Of a stretch of DNA of 64,000 bases, positions 9,340 to 18,242 are shown one piece after another. The position numbers were made by a program, and so were the translations under genes. The notes under the pieces are model-generated. The model did no database searches, had not been told where the DNA came from, and saw nothing but the letters and a program-made list of their open reading frames with translations. Source of the DNA: Bacillota bacterium (GTDB taxonomy: Bacteria > Bacillota > Clostridia > Acetivibrionales > JAFADI01). The stretch lies in the NCBI GenBank assembly GCA_023424965.1, contig JAFADI010000259.1, positions 1 through 64,000 of the forward strand, read 5' to 3'. How positions within the stretch are numbered: position 1 is the stretch's first letter; the number at the start of each line of letters is the position of its first letter.

Positions 9340-10815
9340 ATGCAAATCAACATTAAAAATAAAGGGACGGCTCTTCAAGCCAATCATGTGCTGGTGCTGT
9401 GCCTGTGTGAACAGGAAAGCCTGTCAGGGGTAAGCCAGCCTTTTGAAGGCATACTGAATCAGCTGAATGACGAGGGCAGGTTCAAAGGAACCGACGAGCA
9501 AATCTATACCTTCACCACCTATAACGACCAGCGCCTCCAGGATGTGGTGCTGCTGGGCCTGGGGCCAAAATCCGGCCTTACCCCCGAAAAGGTGCGAAGG
9601 GCTGCGGGCAGCGCAGTCAAAAAAGTAAAGGAGCTGAAGGGAAAACAGGTGGACTTTGACCTGGCCCGGCTCCCGGAAGAGGAGCTGCCTTCTGTGCTGA
9701 AGGCCGGTATCGAAGGTGCCTTCCTGGGCGATTATGAGTTCGGCAAATATAAGTCCGACAAAAAGGAAACAAAAATAGAGGTCTTTAATGTCTTTCTTGC
9801 TCCCGATAACAACGGGGACTACAGTTCCGCCGTAGCCGAAGGCAGGCTGCTGGCGGAATGCACCCTCCTGGCAAGGGACCTTGTAAACGAGCCCTCCAAT
9901 ATACTGGGGCCTGTAGAACTGGCGGAACAGACCAAAAGCATCGGGGCCAGGAGCGGCTTCAAGGTAGAGGTTCTGGAGGAAGAGAAAATCAGGTCCCTGC
10001 GCATGGAAGCCTTCCTGACGGTGGCCCGGGGCTCGGTAAAGCCTCCAAGGCTAATTGTGATGCGGTATACCGGAAATCCCCAGCAAAAAGACAATGTACT
10101 GGGTTTTGTGGGCAAGGGCCTGACCTATGACAGCGGCGGATACTCCATCAAGCCTACCGAAGGCATGGTCACCATGAAAAGCGATATGGGGGGCGCCGCA
10201 GCGGTGATCGGAGCTATGGCGGCCATTGCCCAGGCCAGGCTTCCCGTCAATGTGACGGCGGTGGTGGCGGCCTGCGAAAACATGATTTCCGGCAATGCGT
10301 ACAGGCCGGGAGATATTATCGGTTCCATGGCAGGAAAGAAAATCGAAGTGCTGAACACCGACGCGGAGGGGCGGCTGACCCTGGCGGATGCGGTACACTA
10401 TATCCTTCAGGTTGAAAAGGTCACCAGGGTTGTGGACATCGCCACCCTGACGGGGGCGGTGCTGGTGGCCCTGGGAAAAACAGTCACCGGTGTGGTGACC
10501 AACAACCAGGAATTTTTGCAGATACTGCAAACCGCCTCCGAGCTGTCGGGGGAAAGGGTCTGGCAGCTTCCCGCGGGTGAAGAATATAAAAAGCTGATCA
10601 AGTCCGAAATTGCTGATTTGAAGAACGTGGGCGGCAAAGATGCGGGAACCATCACCGCAGGACTGTTCATCGGAGAGTTTGTAAAAGAAAGCCCATGGCT
10701 CCATATGGATATCGCCGGCACCTCCTGGAGCGACAGCGCTGAAGCCTACTTCAGCAAGGGCGGCACGGGAGTGGGTGTCCGGCTCCTTTACTATCTGGCC
10801 AAAAACACAAAATGA
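9340..10815 (+). CDS. pepA: Leucyl aminopeptidase, family M17
   Basis: A cytoplasmic two-metal aminopeptidase of 491 residues that removes N-terminal residues from peptides. The M17 signature NTDAEGRL is at residues 339-346, and the metal-ligand and substrate regions GKGLTYDSGGYS and MKSDMGGAAA precede it, in the usual order. The N-terminal domain is of normal length. A GTG at 9331 is in frame, but the ATG at 9340 has better spacing from GGATGGGG. It is the second gene of a plus-strand pair with the truncated sensor and is followed at once by a strong terminator. Confidence 0.95.
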   Translation: MQINIKNKGTALQANHVLVLCLCEQESLSGVSQPFEGILNQLNDEGRFKGTDEQIYTFTTYNDQRLQDVVLLGLGPKSGLTPEKVRRAAGSAVKKVKELKGKQVDFDLARLPEEELPSVLKAGIEGAFLGDYEFGKYKSDKKETKIEVFNVFLAPDNNGDYSSAVAEGRLLAECTLLARDLVNEPSNILGPVELAEQTKSIGARSGFKVEVLEEEKIRSLRMEAFLTVARGSVKPPRLIVMRYTGNPQQKDNVLGFVGKGLTYDSGGYSIKPTEGMVTMKSDMGGAAAVIGAMAAIAQARLPVNVTAVVAACENMISGNAYRPGDIIGSMAGKKIEVLNTDAEGRLTLADAVHYILQVEKVTRVVDIATLTGAVLVALGKTVTGVVTNNQEFLQILQTASELSGERVWQLPAGEEYKKLIKSEIADLKNVGGKDAGTITAGLFIGEFVKESPWLHMDIAGTSWSDSAEAYFSKGGTGVGVRLLYYLAKNTK

Positions 10816-10824
10816 CACAGGAAA

Positions 10825-10863
10825 GGGTCAATAAGCCTCAAACCGGCTTATTGACCCTTTTTT
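10825..10863 (+). terminator. Rho-independent terminator after pepA
   Basis: Perfect 13-base arms (10825-10837 and 10845-10857) with a 7-base loop are followed by six T residues. It ends the plus-strand sensor-pepA unit. It faces the convergent binding protein gene that ends at 10884. Confidence 0.92.
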
Positions 10864-10883
10864 GCTGGTGTCCAAGCTGCATG

Positions 10884-12515
10884 CTATTTCTTCATCGCAT
10901 TATAGGAATCGGTAAATTCCTTAGCCATGGTATCGTATCCCATCGCCTTGAAATCTTCAACCCACTTGTCGAAGGCTTCCACCGGCAGGCTTCCGTTTAC
11001 GATCTTGAAGTATACCTCATCCCTTTTGGCTTTGACTTCATTGCGCTTCTTGCCGAAGGTCTCGGAGGTCAGGAAGTCTTCCGCCCTTTCAAGGGTGGGC
11101 AGCGTCTTTGAATAGTTTCTGATCTTCATGTCATAGGGTTTGTCAAGGTCTCCCGGAGGATCGATCTTTTCATTGAAGGTAGCCGCCAGGTTCCACCATT
11201 CCATCCCTGCCACCCTTGCCGTGGTCTGCTCGTCGATACCCGGTTTCCTGACAATGTAGCCGTTGGCATCCACGGTGTAGTGCTCATCCTTGTGGCCTCT
11301 TCTGGTCAGCAGGTAGCCTTCGTCGGTGGAGGACCACTCGGCCAGCTGCATGATTCTCTTTATTTTTTCCGGATCACTCACTGCCTTTTTGGATATGGCA
11401 TGCCTGTCAAATACGGGAGCCTGGCCTCTCAGGCCGTAAGCCTGCCCATCGGGGCCTTTCAGCACCGGCATGTAGTCCAGGTAGGTTGTGTTTTCATTTC
11501 CATAAAGCTTGGTTTCATCAAACTTGTCTTCCTTCTTGAGCTTGCCGGCTTTGATCATTTCTACCTGGGCGATGTTCCATTCCTTCCTCCAGTGATAAAC
11601 GCTCCACGTCTGCAGAATGCCTGTCTTGCCGTTGATGAGCTTGTCAAACATCGGCTCTTCCTTCTGGGTTGACCAGTCGGGGTCAAGCAGTCCATCCGCC
11701 TTTAATTTTCTGAGGAAGGCGAGGGCTTCCTTCATCTTGGGGGAAACGTCATAGCTGACGATTTTGTCTCCCTCGGTATGCCATGAACCGTAGACCACTC
11801 CAAAGGCTCCCAGGATGAAGTTAAGGTTGTCATAATCGAAGCCGTTGCATGCTCCGATGGGATAAACATTCTTCTTTGCCTTGAACTCCTTGGCTACGTT
11901 GTACAGGTCAGCCAGGGTTTCGGGCATTTTCAGGTTCAGCTCCGCCAGCCAGTCCTTCCTTATGAGGGGAACCCATGGAGCGGTGGTGTAGGTATTTATG
12001 TTGGGCAGACCGTAGATTCCGCCGTCATATGCCACATAGGGCTTATATTTGGGGTCGTTGATCCATTTATAAAAGTTCGGGTGGTCCTTTTCATTGATGA
12101 CCCCTTTCAGGTCTCCGATCACACCGTCTTTCGCAAATTTCACCATCTGGTTGATCTCCATGATTGTGAAGATGTCAGGAATATCGCCTGAGGCCACCAG
12201 TGCCGACAGTTTTTCTTCGTAGTTGGCCGTCGGCGCGGAAATCCTCTTCAGCTTGACGTTGAATTTCTGTTCGATTTCCTTTTCAATCGGAGTTGTTTCG
12301 GCAGGGAATGTCTCTGCAGCCATTCTGTACAGCCTTGAGATTTCAACCTGCTTCCCATTTGCCGCTTCCTGCTTGGAACTCTCGCCGGAAGCCGCCGGAG
12401 CCTTTTCGCCTTCCTGCTTGGGTTCGGGCTGCTTTCCGCCACAGCCGGCGAAGCCAGTCACCAGGAAAGCAACGGCAACGACAAGGGTAATGAGGCGTAT
12501 GAATCTTTTTTTCAT
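10884..12515 (-). CDS. Oligosaccharide ABC transporter binding lipoprotein, LplA/YtcQ type
   Basis: A 543-residue extracellular binding protein with lipobox FAGC (Cys25), followed by a Lys/Glu/Pro-rich linker. Its length and the pattern of a large two-lobe fold match the long binding proteins that pair with LplB/YtcP-type permeases, which handle oligo-uronides and other complex oligosaccharides. The reading frame stays open for another 116 codons upstream, but the ATG at 12513-12515 follows a perfect GGGAGG site and begins a proper lipoprotein signal. That start is therefore chosen. It is the last gene of the three-gene importer operon. Confidence 0.93.
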   Translation of the reverse strand: MKKRFIRLITLVVAVAFLVTGFAGCGGKQPEPKQEGEKAPAASGESSKQEAANGKQVEISRLYRMAAETFPAETTPIEKEIEQKFNVKLKRISAPTANYEEKLSALVASGDIPDIFTIMEINQMVKFAKDGVIGDLKGVINEKDHPNFYKWINDPKYKPYVAYDGGIYGLPNINTYTTAPWVPLIRKDWLAELNLKMPETLADLYNVAKEFKAKKNVYPIGACNGFDYDNLNFILGAFGVVYGSWHTEGDKIVSYDVSPKMKEALAFLRKLKADGLLDPDWSTQKEEPMFDKLINGKTGILQTWSVYHWRKEWNIAQVEMIKAGKLKKEDKFDETKLYGNENTTYLDYMPVLKGPDGQAYGLRGQAPVFDRHAISKKAVSDPEKIKRIMQLAEWSSTDEGYLLTRRGHKDEHYTVDANGYIVRKPGIDEQTTARVAGMEWWNLAATFNEKIDPPGDLDKPYDMKIRNYSKTLPTLERAEDFLTSETFGKKRNEVKAKRDEVYFKIVNGSLPVEAFDKWVEDFKAMGYDTMAKEFTDSYNAMKK

Positions 12516-12544
12516 TTTGAATCCTCCCATTCTTTTTTGTTTCC

Positions 12545-12575
12545 GATATATAAAAGGGCATCCCCTTATATATTC
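12545..12575 (-). promoter_or_regulatory. Imperfect intergenic stem-loop before the binding protein gene
   Basis: An A/T-rich stem of about 11 pairs (ATATATAA...GGG with CCC...TTATATAT, two bases unpaired) and a short loop. It sits between the permease stop (12608) and the binding protein start. There is no T run at its end. It may protect or process the mRNA segment for the abundant binding protein. Confidence 0.4.
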
Positions 12576-12607
12576 CTTATGGCGGTACAATTTTCCTTCA
12601 TCCTTCC

Positions 12608-13489
12608 TCATCCTTTTACCGAGCCCAGGGTGATTCCTTTGATGTAGTACCGCTGTATGAAGGGGTAGAGAATGGCAATGGGCAGTGCGGTGATTACCAC
12701 CGCCGCCATCTGTATCTGTTCTCCCGGCGGTACGTACATGGATCCGGTCTGGGATATGAAGCTGGACGGGGACCCGCTGGAGACCATCTGGTACAGCAGG
12801 ACCTGCAGGGTGAACTTCGTGCTGTCGTTCAAGTACATAAAGGCATTGAAAAAGGTGTTCCACTGTCCTACGGCGGTAAAAATCGTCACCGATGCGATCA
12901 CCGGCAGGGACATGGGCAGGATGATGCGGGTGGCGATGGTGAAATGTCCTGCTCCGTCAATAAACGCCGATTCCTCCAGGCTGTCGGGGATGGTCTTGAA
13001 AAAGTTTATGGCCAGCAGGATGTTAAAGGCCGAAGCCAGGTTGGGTATGATGAGAGACCACAGGGAATTCATCAGGTGGGTCTCTTTTACAATAATAAAA
13101 TTGGGTATGATTCCAGGGTTTACAATCATGGGGATAAAGATGAACAGCATGAGCTGCGGCTTGTATTTCAACTGCTTCCTGGACAGGGGATAGGCCATGA
13201 AAAGAACGAAGGCCAGTTCAAGGGCTGTTCCCACCACCGTGATGAACACGGTATTGTTAAAGGAGCGCAGGAAATTGGACGAGCCATTCAGTATGTACTT
13301 GTAAGCCTCTACATCCAGTTGGAACAGGTTGGGAAAAAAGAGGGTCAGCCTGTGCATGGCCACATACTCCCTGCTTGAAAGCGAAATGGCAAGTACATGG
13401 GTAAAGGGCAGCAGTATGGCCAAGGAGACAACCGTCAAAATGATTGCGTTGACTACGGAAAATATTTTTTCACCCCTGCTTAGTTTCAT
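12608..13489 (-). CDS. Carbohydrate ABC transporter permease, YtcP/LplC type
   Basis: A 293-residue permease with six membrane helices. The ATPase-docking loop SLEESAFIDGAGHFTIATRI and the terminal YIKGITLGSVKG are typical of the LplC/YtcP subfamily. AAGGAGG precedes the ATG. It lies 14 bp after the partner permease gene and before the binding protein gene. In Bacillus subtilis, related permeases belong to rhamnogalacturonan loci, in keeping with the plant-polysaccharide enzymes at 21.4-26.6 kb. Confidence 0.93.
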   Translation of the reverse strand: MKLSRGEKIFSVVNAIILTVVSLAILLPFTHVLAISLSSREYVAMHRLTLFFPNLFQLDVEAYKYILNGSSNFLRSFNNTVFITVVGTALELAFVLFMAYPLSRKQLKYKPQLMLFIFIPMIVNPGIIPNFIIVKETHLMNSLWSLIIPNLASAFNILLAINFFKTIPDSLEESAFIDGAGHFTIATRIILPMSLPVIASVTIFTAVGQWNTFFNAFMYLNDSTKFTLQVLLYQMVSSGSPSSFISQTGSMYVPPGEQIQMAAVVITALPIAILYPFIQRYYIKGITLGSVKG

Positions 13490-13503
13490 AAGGCTTCACC
13501 TCC

Positions 13504-14469
13504 TTACCACAATTGTGTTTCTTCATATTTTTTTGCGATGCTGTTGGCAAACCACACGATGACAAAAGCGATCACCGATTTGAAAAGGCCCACTGCCGTG
13601 GCATAGGAATAGTACTGCTGCTGGATGCCGGACCTGTATACATAGGTGTCCAGGATATCGCCGACGCTGTAGACATTGGGTGAAATAAACACCAGCAGTT
13701 GGTCAGGCCCTACATTGATGACGTACTGGAGGCTCAGTATCGCCACCAGGATCATGGTGCTCCGTATGCTGGGCAGGGTAATATAAAGGGTCTGCTTCCA
13801 CCGGTTGGCGCCGTCCACCACGGCGGCTTCATAATACTCCGGGTTTATTCCGGTCAGCGCGGCCACAAATATGACTGCCACCCAGCCCATATACCTCCAG
13901 CCCTCGGTGATGACGATAATCCACCGGAAATACCTCTCATCCGTCAGAAAGCTGATGGGCTCCACCCCGGGGAAAACCGCACTCCTCAGGGCATTGACCA
14001 TGCCGCTGTCGGAAGAGGCCGACAGCATGATGGTGAACATTCCCCCGATAACCGTCCAGGACATAAGGCTGGGAAAAAAAGTGACGGTCTGGATGGTCCT
14101 TTTGAAAAAGGTCCTGCGCACTTCATTCAGCAGCAAGGCCAGCAGCAGTGCCGCCGTAAAATCCACAAACTGCTTGGAAAAGCCGATGATGATGGTGTTT
14201 AAAAGTATCCTCCAGAAATCCTCGCTGGCAAACAACTTTTTAAAGTGTTCGACGCCCACCCACTCGCTTCCCAGGATGCCTTTGCCAGGGGAATACTCCT
14301 GGAAGGAGATCGCCACCCACAGCATGGGCAGGTATCTGTAGACAAGCGTTATGATAATCCCTGGCAGCAGCATGATATAAAGGGTCTTATTCCGTATCAG
14401 TTCGTAAAGGAAACCCTTTTTTCTCACAGGATAAATGTTTCTGCCTACATTCGTATGAATAGAACTCAT
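13504..14469 (-). CDS. Carbohydrate ABC transporter permease, YteP/LplB type
   Basis: A 321-residue first permease of the importer. It has an N-terminal cytoplasmic tail, then the helix YIMLLPGIIITLVYRYLPML, and the EAA-type loop YYEAAVVDGANRWKQTLYIT. It is the first gene of the operon, with GGAGG before the ATG. A 290-bp intergenic region upstream holds its promoter. Control by one of the two YesN-type response regulators encoded just upstream is likely but inferred from location. Confidence 0.93.
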   Translation of the reverse strand: MSSIHTNVGRNIYPVRKKGFLYELIRNKTLYIMLLPGIIITLVYRYLPMLWVAISFQEYSPGKGILGSEWVGVEHFKKLFASEDFWRILLNTIIIGFSKQFVDFTAALLLALLLNEVRRTFFKRTIQTVTFFPSLMSWTVIGGMFTIMLSASSDSGMVNALRSAVFPGVEPISFLTDERYFRWIIVITEGWRYMGWVAVIFVAALTGINPEYYEAAVVDGANRWKQTLYITLPSIRSTMILVAILSLQYVINVGPDQLLVFISPNVYSVGDILDTYVYRSGIQQQYYSYATAVGLFKSVIAFVIVWFANSIAKKYEETQLW

Positions 14470-14519
14470 TTAGACCTCCATACCTTACAAACCTATCGCG
14501 GCCAACTGCCGATGGTTCA

Positions 14520-14525
14520 ATTATA
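14520..14525 (-). promoter_or_regulatory. Candidate -10 box of the LplB-YtcP-SBP operon
   Basis: TATAAT on the minus strand (14520-14525), about 50 bases before the permease start. No good -35 is present 17 bases upstream, as expected of a promoter that needs an activator. The rest of the 14470-14759 gap is A/T-rich, with no gene that I can see. Confidence 0.4.
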
Positions 14526-14750
14526 AAACCCCGGATGCGTATTTTTAATTAAGATTGTTTGAGTAAACTTTTGACTTTTTTGCATCAAATCCGCTTTACA
14601 ATTTTGTCCCTGGTCTCCGGGCAAAATTTTTATAATTTTTACGGGTTCTTATAAATTTTTTAGGTATGGATTAAAGAAAGGCATGGAAAGGATATATCGT
14701 TTAAATTGGCGTCTTCTTTGTCTAAAGTATATAAATATATTTGAGTCCCA

Positions 14751-14776
14751 ACTGCGGGATCAGTTTTTCCCGCAGT
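14751..14776 (-). promoter_or_regulatory. Stem-loop over the stop codon of the response regulator gene
   Basis: Perfect 9-base arms (14751-14759 and 14768-14776) enclose the stop codon of the gene ending at 14760. There is no T run after it, so it is a weak terminator or mRNA 3' end structure. Confidence 0.4.
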
Positions 14777-16376
14777 AGTCCTTGGGGTTGACCCCCGTCA
14801 CTTTTTTGAACAGGGTGCTGAAGTAGGCCTCATTGGGACAGCCCACCATTTCGGCGATCTCATAGATCTTGTATTTCCTCTGCAGGATAAGCTGCTTGGC
14901 CTTTTTGATCCTGACCTTGGTCAGGTACTCCGTAAAAGACTCCCCTACCTGGGCCTTGAACAGGTTGCTGACATAGGACATGTTTAGGCCGAGATGGGAG
15001 GCAACGGACATGAGGCTTATGTTCTCGGCATAGTGCATATTGATGTATTCAATGGCCCTCTGGACGGGCTTGCTGATGGGATCCGACCGCCTTTTTGCAA
15101 TCAGGTCCACCGCCTTCAGCATCACCCTTTTTACTTCCTCCGCAAGCTCATCAAACGTATTCCTGGATTTGACGATGTGCACGGGATTGAATTCTGCTTC
15201 CAGCACCTCGTCAATATCGTAGCCCAGATAGCTGATGTGCTTTTTAAAGGAATAAAGCAGTTCCATCGTCCTGTTTTCAATGCTTTCAATGCTGGGGTTG
15301 CTGCTTCCGGCCAGGCCGGCGAAAAACAATTGCAGGGTTTCCTCCAGCCCCTTCCCGTCCATGGCTTCAACGGCTTTGAACAGCTGCTTTTCATCGAACA
15401 GCTTCACAGCGTCCCTTTCATTTCGCTTACTCCCCGACAGGTCGTCCCTGCCATAGAAAATCGTCCTCCCACGGCCCAGAAAAAACTGCTTCTGAAGGGT
15501 GCTTTCCGCCTCCCGGTATCCCTTTTTTAAATCGCACAGATCGTGCTGGATGCTGCTTATGCCCATGGTGATACGTACATTTAAATACCTCAGCACCGAA
15601 TCCTTGATCTTATCGCAAATGCTGCTTATGTTTTCGTAGGCTTTCAGTTCGCTCTTCCCCGGAACATTCAATATAAGGACATATTCCTTCTGGTTTTCAA
15701 AAACAATTCCCGATTGGAAATCGTTGATGATCTCTTCGACAATGTTGATAAAGGCGGAAGAAAACAAGCCGTCCCTGTCGTCCGCCCATTTGGAGCAGAG
15801 GATGTCCTCATCGTCGGTTTTTATGATGACAAGAGCAAAGGAGTCGGGATGGATCCGGATGTCAAACAGCTTTAACTTCTCCAGGGCCTCCCCCCTTTCA
15901 AACTTCACTCCCCAAATCAGCTCTTTCAAAAGCTTGTTTCTGTTTGAATGGGTGTTGACACTCTTCACATCCCGGATGATCTGCTTTTCGATCCTGTTCT
16001 GCAGCAGCTCCTCTTTCAGCTTGATGGTCTTCTCCAGCAGCTCGTTTTCATTGAATTCCGCCTTTAATAAATAGTCGTCCGCCCCCAGCCTCATGGCCCT
16101 TTTGACAAATTCAAACTCGTTGTAGCAGCTCAAAATGATGATTTTTACAGTGTCGTCCACCTCTTTTACCTTTTCGATGAGCTGCAAGCCATCCATTAAA
16201 GGCATTTTTATATCGGTCAGGATGATGTCGGGAGACTTTTCGAGAAATATGCCATAAGCCTCTTCCCCGTTGGAAGCCTCACCCACCACCTGAAATCCGT
16301 TGGCCTCCCAGGGGATCGCAGATTTGAGTCCGATCCTGATCATGATTTCGTCATCCACAATAAGCACCTTCACCAT
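14760..16376 (-). CDS. YesN-type response regulator with AraC DNA-binding domain (RR1)
   Basis: 538 residues. The receiver domain (about 1-120) has the acidic pair D8/D9, the phospho-acceptor D55 in LTDIKMP and the switch Lys near residue 105. A long middle region (about 150-400) resembles the cyclase-like linker of YesN proteins. The C-terminal AraC double helix-turn-helix (about 435-538) contains the typical EIAEMVGCPNEAYFSTLFKK element. It lies 12 bp after HK1 and is the last gene of the RR-HK-HK-RR operon. It probably activates the adjacent LplB-type importer operon. Confidence 0.94.
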   Translation of the reverse strand: MVKVLIVDDEIMIRIGLKSAIPWEANGFQVVGEASNGEEAYGIFLEKSPDIILTDIKMPLMDGLQLIEKVKEVDDTVKIIILSCYNEFEFVKRAMRLGADDYLLKAEFNENELLEKTIKLKEELLQNRIEKQIIRDVKSVNTHSNRNKLLKELIWGVKFERGEALEKLKLFDIRIHPDSFALVIIKTDDEDILCSKWADDRDGLFSSAFINIVEEIINDFQSGIVFENQKEYVLILNVPGKSELKAYENISSICDKIKDSVLRYLNVRITMGISSIQHDLCDLKKGYREAESTLQKQFFLGRGRTIFYGRDDLSGSKRNERDAVKLFDEKQLFKAVEAMDGKGLEETLQLFFAGLAGSSNPSIESIENRTMELLYSFKKHISYLGYDIDEVLEAEFNPVHIVKSRNTFDELAEEVKRVMLKAVDLIAKRRSDPISKPVQRAIEYINMHYAENISLMSVASHLGLNMSYVSNLFKAQVGESFTEYLTKVRIKKAKQLILQRKYKIYEIAEMVGCPNEAYFSTLFKKVTGVNPKDYCGKN

Positions 16377-16388
16377 GCCCTGTCTCCT

Positions 16389-18227
16389 TTATACATCCAA
16401 ATTTCTGATAACGGGCAGCACCAGCACCACTCTGGTCCCTTCGCCCGGCTTGCTTTCGATGGAAAGTCCGTATTCATTCCCGTAGCTCAGCTTGACCCTG
16501 TCCTGTATGTTTTTCAATCCGATACCGGAAAACTTATCCCTTTTTGCCGCCTTTTCTTCCAGGCCGGTATCTTCCAGTATTCCTGCGATTTGCTTTTCAT
16601 CCATTCCCACACCGTCATCCAGCACCTCAAAAATCAGCCGGTCCTCCCTGTGATACCCCTTAATCCCGATGCTTCCCATGTCCTTCCTGTTGGTAAAGGC
16701 ATAATTTATGGCATTCTCAACCACAGGCTGCAGGATGAGCTTGAAAATATGGAATTCCAGTATTTCTTCCTCAATATCGAAATTCACCCGGAAGGTGTTG
16801 TTAAACCTGACCTGTTGAATGCCGATATAGCTCTGGAGGTTTTCTATTTCCCCTTCCACGCTGATCATATAGCCTTCCTTGCCGATGCTGTTCCGGAGGA
16901 GCTTCACCAGGTCGGTGGTGATCTGGCTGATGGTGGGGATATTGTGTATGATCCCCATCCACTTTATGGTGCTGAGGGTATTGTAGAGAAAATGGGGATT
17001 GATCTGGGACTGGAGGAATTTTATCTCAATCTCCTTGGAATACCGTTCGGACATGTATATCTTCTCGATGAGGGTATTCAAATCCCGGATCATTTTGTTG
17101 AAGGTTCCGTAAAGCTCCCCGATTTCATCCCTGGAATCCCTTTCGACGGTTATATCCAGGGAGCCCTCCTTGACCTTTTTCATGGAGCTGGCAAGTATCC
17201 GGATGGGGTTGGTGATCCCCCTTGCCACCAGCAGGCTCAGCAGGACCGCCACCAGAATGCAGGCCAGACCGGTGGCAATGATGATGTTGCGCACCAGGAC
17301 CGCATTTGCCGTCAGTTTGTCTGAAGGCATGAGTGAAACAATCTTCCAGTTGCTTTCGGAATAGGTGTTGAGCCTTGAAAAAGTCACAAGGTTTTCCTTG
17401 CCCTCAATCCTGCTGGTGAACTGGCCTTTGTCCGCCGCCAGGATGTTTTGCACATACTCCTCCTTTGAAATGTCGGCGCCGAAGTCGCTGCCCCTTTTGC
17501 TGTAGACCACCCTGCCCCTCTCATCAATGATCAAAATCAGTTCCGAGCCTGAAAGGAATTTTTCTATTTCCACCATTTTCAGACCTACGGCCACAATCCC
17601 GTCCCCCGCGCTGCAGGTCACAATCAGGTATTCGTTATTGTTCTGGCTGTCCACCCTTTTCACATGCCACCGTACGCTGCTGTTCCTAAAGCCTTCGTTG
17701 GCTTTTACATTGATTTTTTTACTCTCCGCATACCACTCTTCATCTTGGATGCGCTCGCTGCTGGTCACCGCCGTCTGGTAGAAGAAAGGGCTTGCATGCT
17801 CCGACAGGGGGGAGCCTCCATTGAGAATGTAGCTCGCAAATTGGATCTCCAGGCTTATGTTGTTCCTGCTGCGGGCCAGGGCATCGCTGATCCCCGCCAT
17901 AAGCCTGTCTTTCTTGTCCAGGGCCTCTGCTTGCGTCAGATAGGTTTCCACCGGAAAGACCTCACTCATCTCGATGGCGTCTTTGATGGAGTTCAGCGTG
18001 AAAAAGGTATAGCTCAGGTATATCTCGATATTGCTCCTGGTGGTATCAAGGGCGTCCCTGATGGGATACTTGGCCTGCTCCCTGATGGCGTAGCTGGAGA
18101 TATTGTTGGCCACAAGGCCGATGATGCTGATAAACACGATAACCATGGCAATGGTGGAAATCAGTATCTTTTTATAAATGCTTACATCATCCACACGCTT
18201 TTTCAAACTTACAGGGATTTTAAACAT
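16389..18227 (-). CDS. YesM-type sensor histidine kinase (HK1)
   Basis: 612 residues: a first membrane helix (about 20-45), a large extracellular sensing region to about residue 300, a second helix, HAMP (about 330-385), the His-kinase box QINPHFLYNTL with the phospho-acceptor His, and the ATPase domain with N-box VVENAINYAF and glycine motifs DDGVGMD and GIGLKNI. It senses an extracellular sugar or loaded binding protein and phosphorylates a YesN-type regulator, most simply RR1, 12 bp downstream. It is directly preceded by a second kinase gene. Confidence 0.94.
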   Translation of the reverse strand: MFKIPVSLKKRVDDVSIYKKILISTIAMVIVFISIIGLVANNISSYAIREQAKYPIRDALDTTRSNIEIYLSYTFFTLNSIKDAIEMSEVFPVETYLTQAEALDKKDRLMAGISDALARSRNNISLEIQFASYILNGGSPLSEHASPFFYQTAVTSSERIQDEEWYAESKKINVKANEGFRNSSVRWHVKRVDSQNNNEYLIVTCSAGDGIVAVGLKMVEIEKFLSGSELILIIDERGRVVYSKRGSDFGADISKEEYVQNILAADKGQFTSRIEGKENLVTFSRLNTYSESNWKIVSLMPSDKLTANAVLVRNIIIATGLACILVAVLLSLLVARGITNPIRILASSMKKVKEGSLDITVERDSRDEIGELYGTFNKMIRDLNTLIEKIYMSERYSKEIEIKFLQSQINPHFLYNTLSTIKWMGIIHNIPTISQITTDLVKLLRNSIGKEGYMISVEGEIENLQSYIGIQQVRFNNTFRVNFDIEEEILEFHIFKLILQPVVENAINYAFTNRKDMGSIGIKGYHREDRLIFEVLDDGVGMDEKQIAGILEDTGLEEKAAKRDKFSGIGLKNIQDRVKLSYGNEYGLSIESKPGEGTRVVLVLPVIRNLDV

Positions 18228-18242
18228 CGCTTCCGGGCACCT

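Noticed and set aside
12516..12863. 116-codon upstream extension of the binding protein at 10884
   Set aside because: It overlaps the permease gene, and the internal ATG at 12513-12515 has a strong ribosome site and starts a lipoprotein signal.
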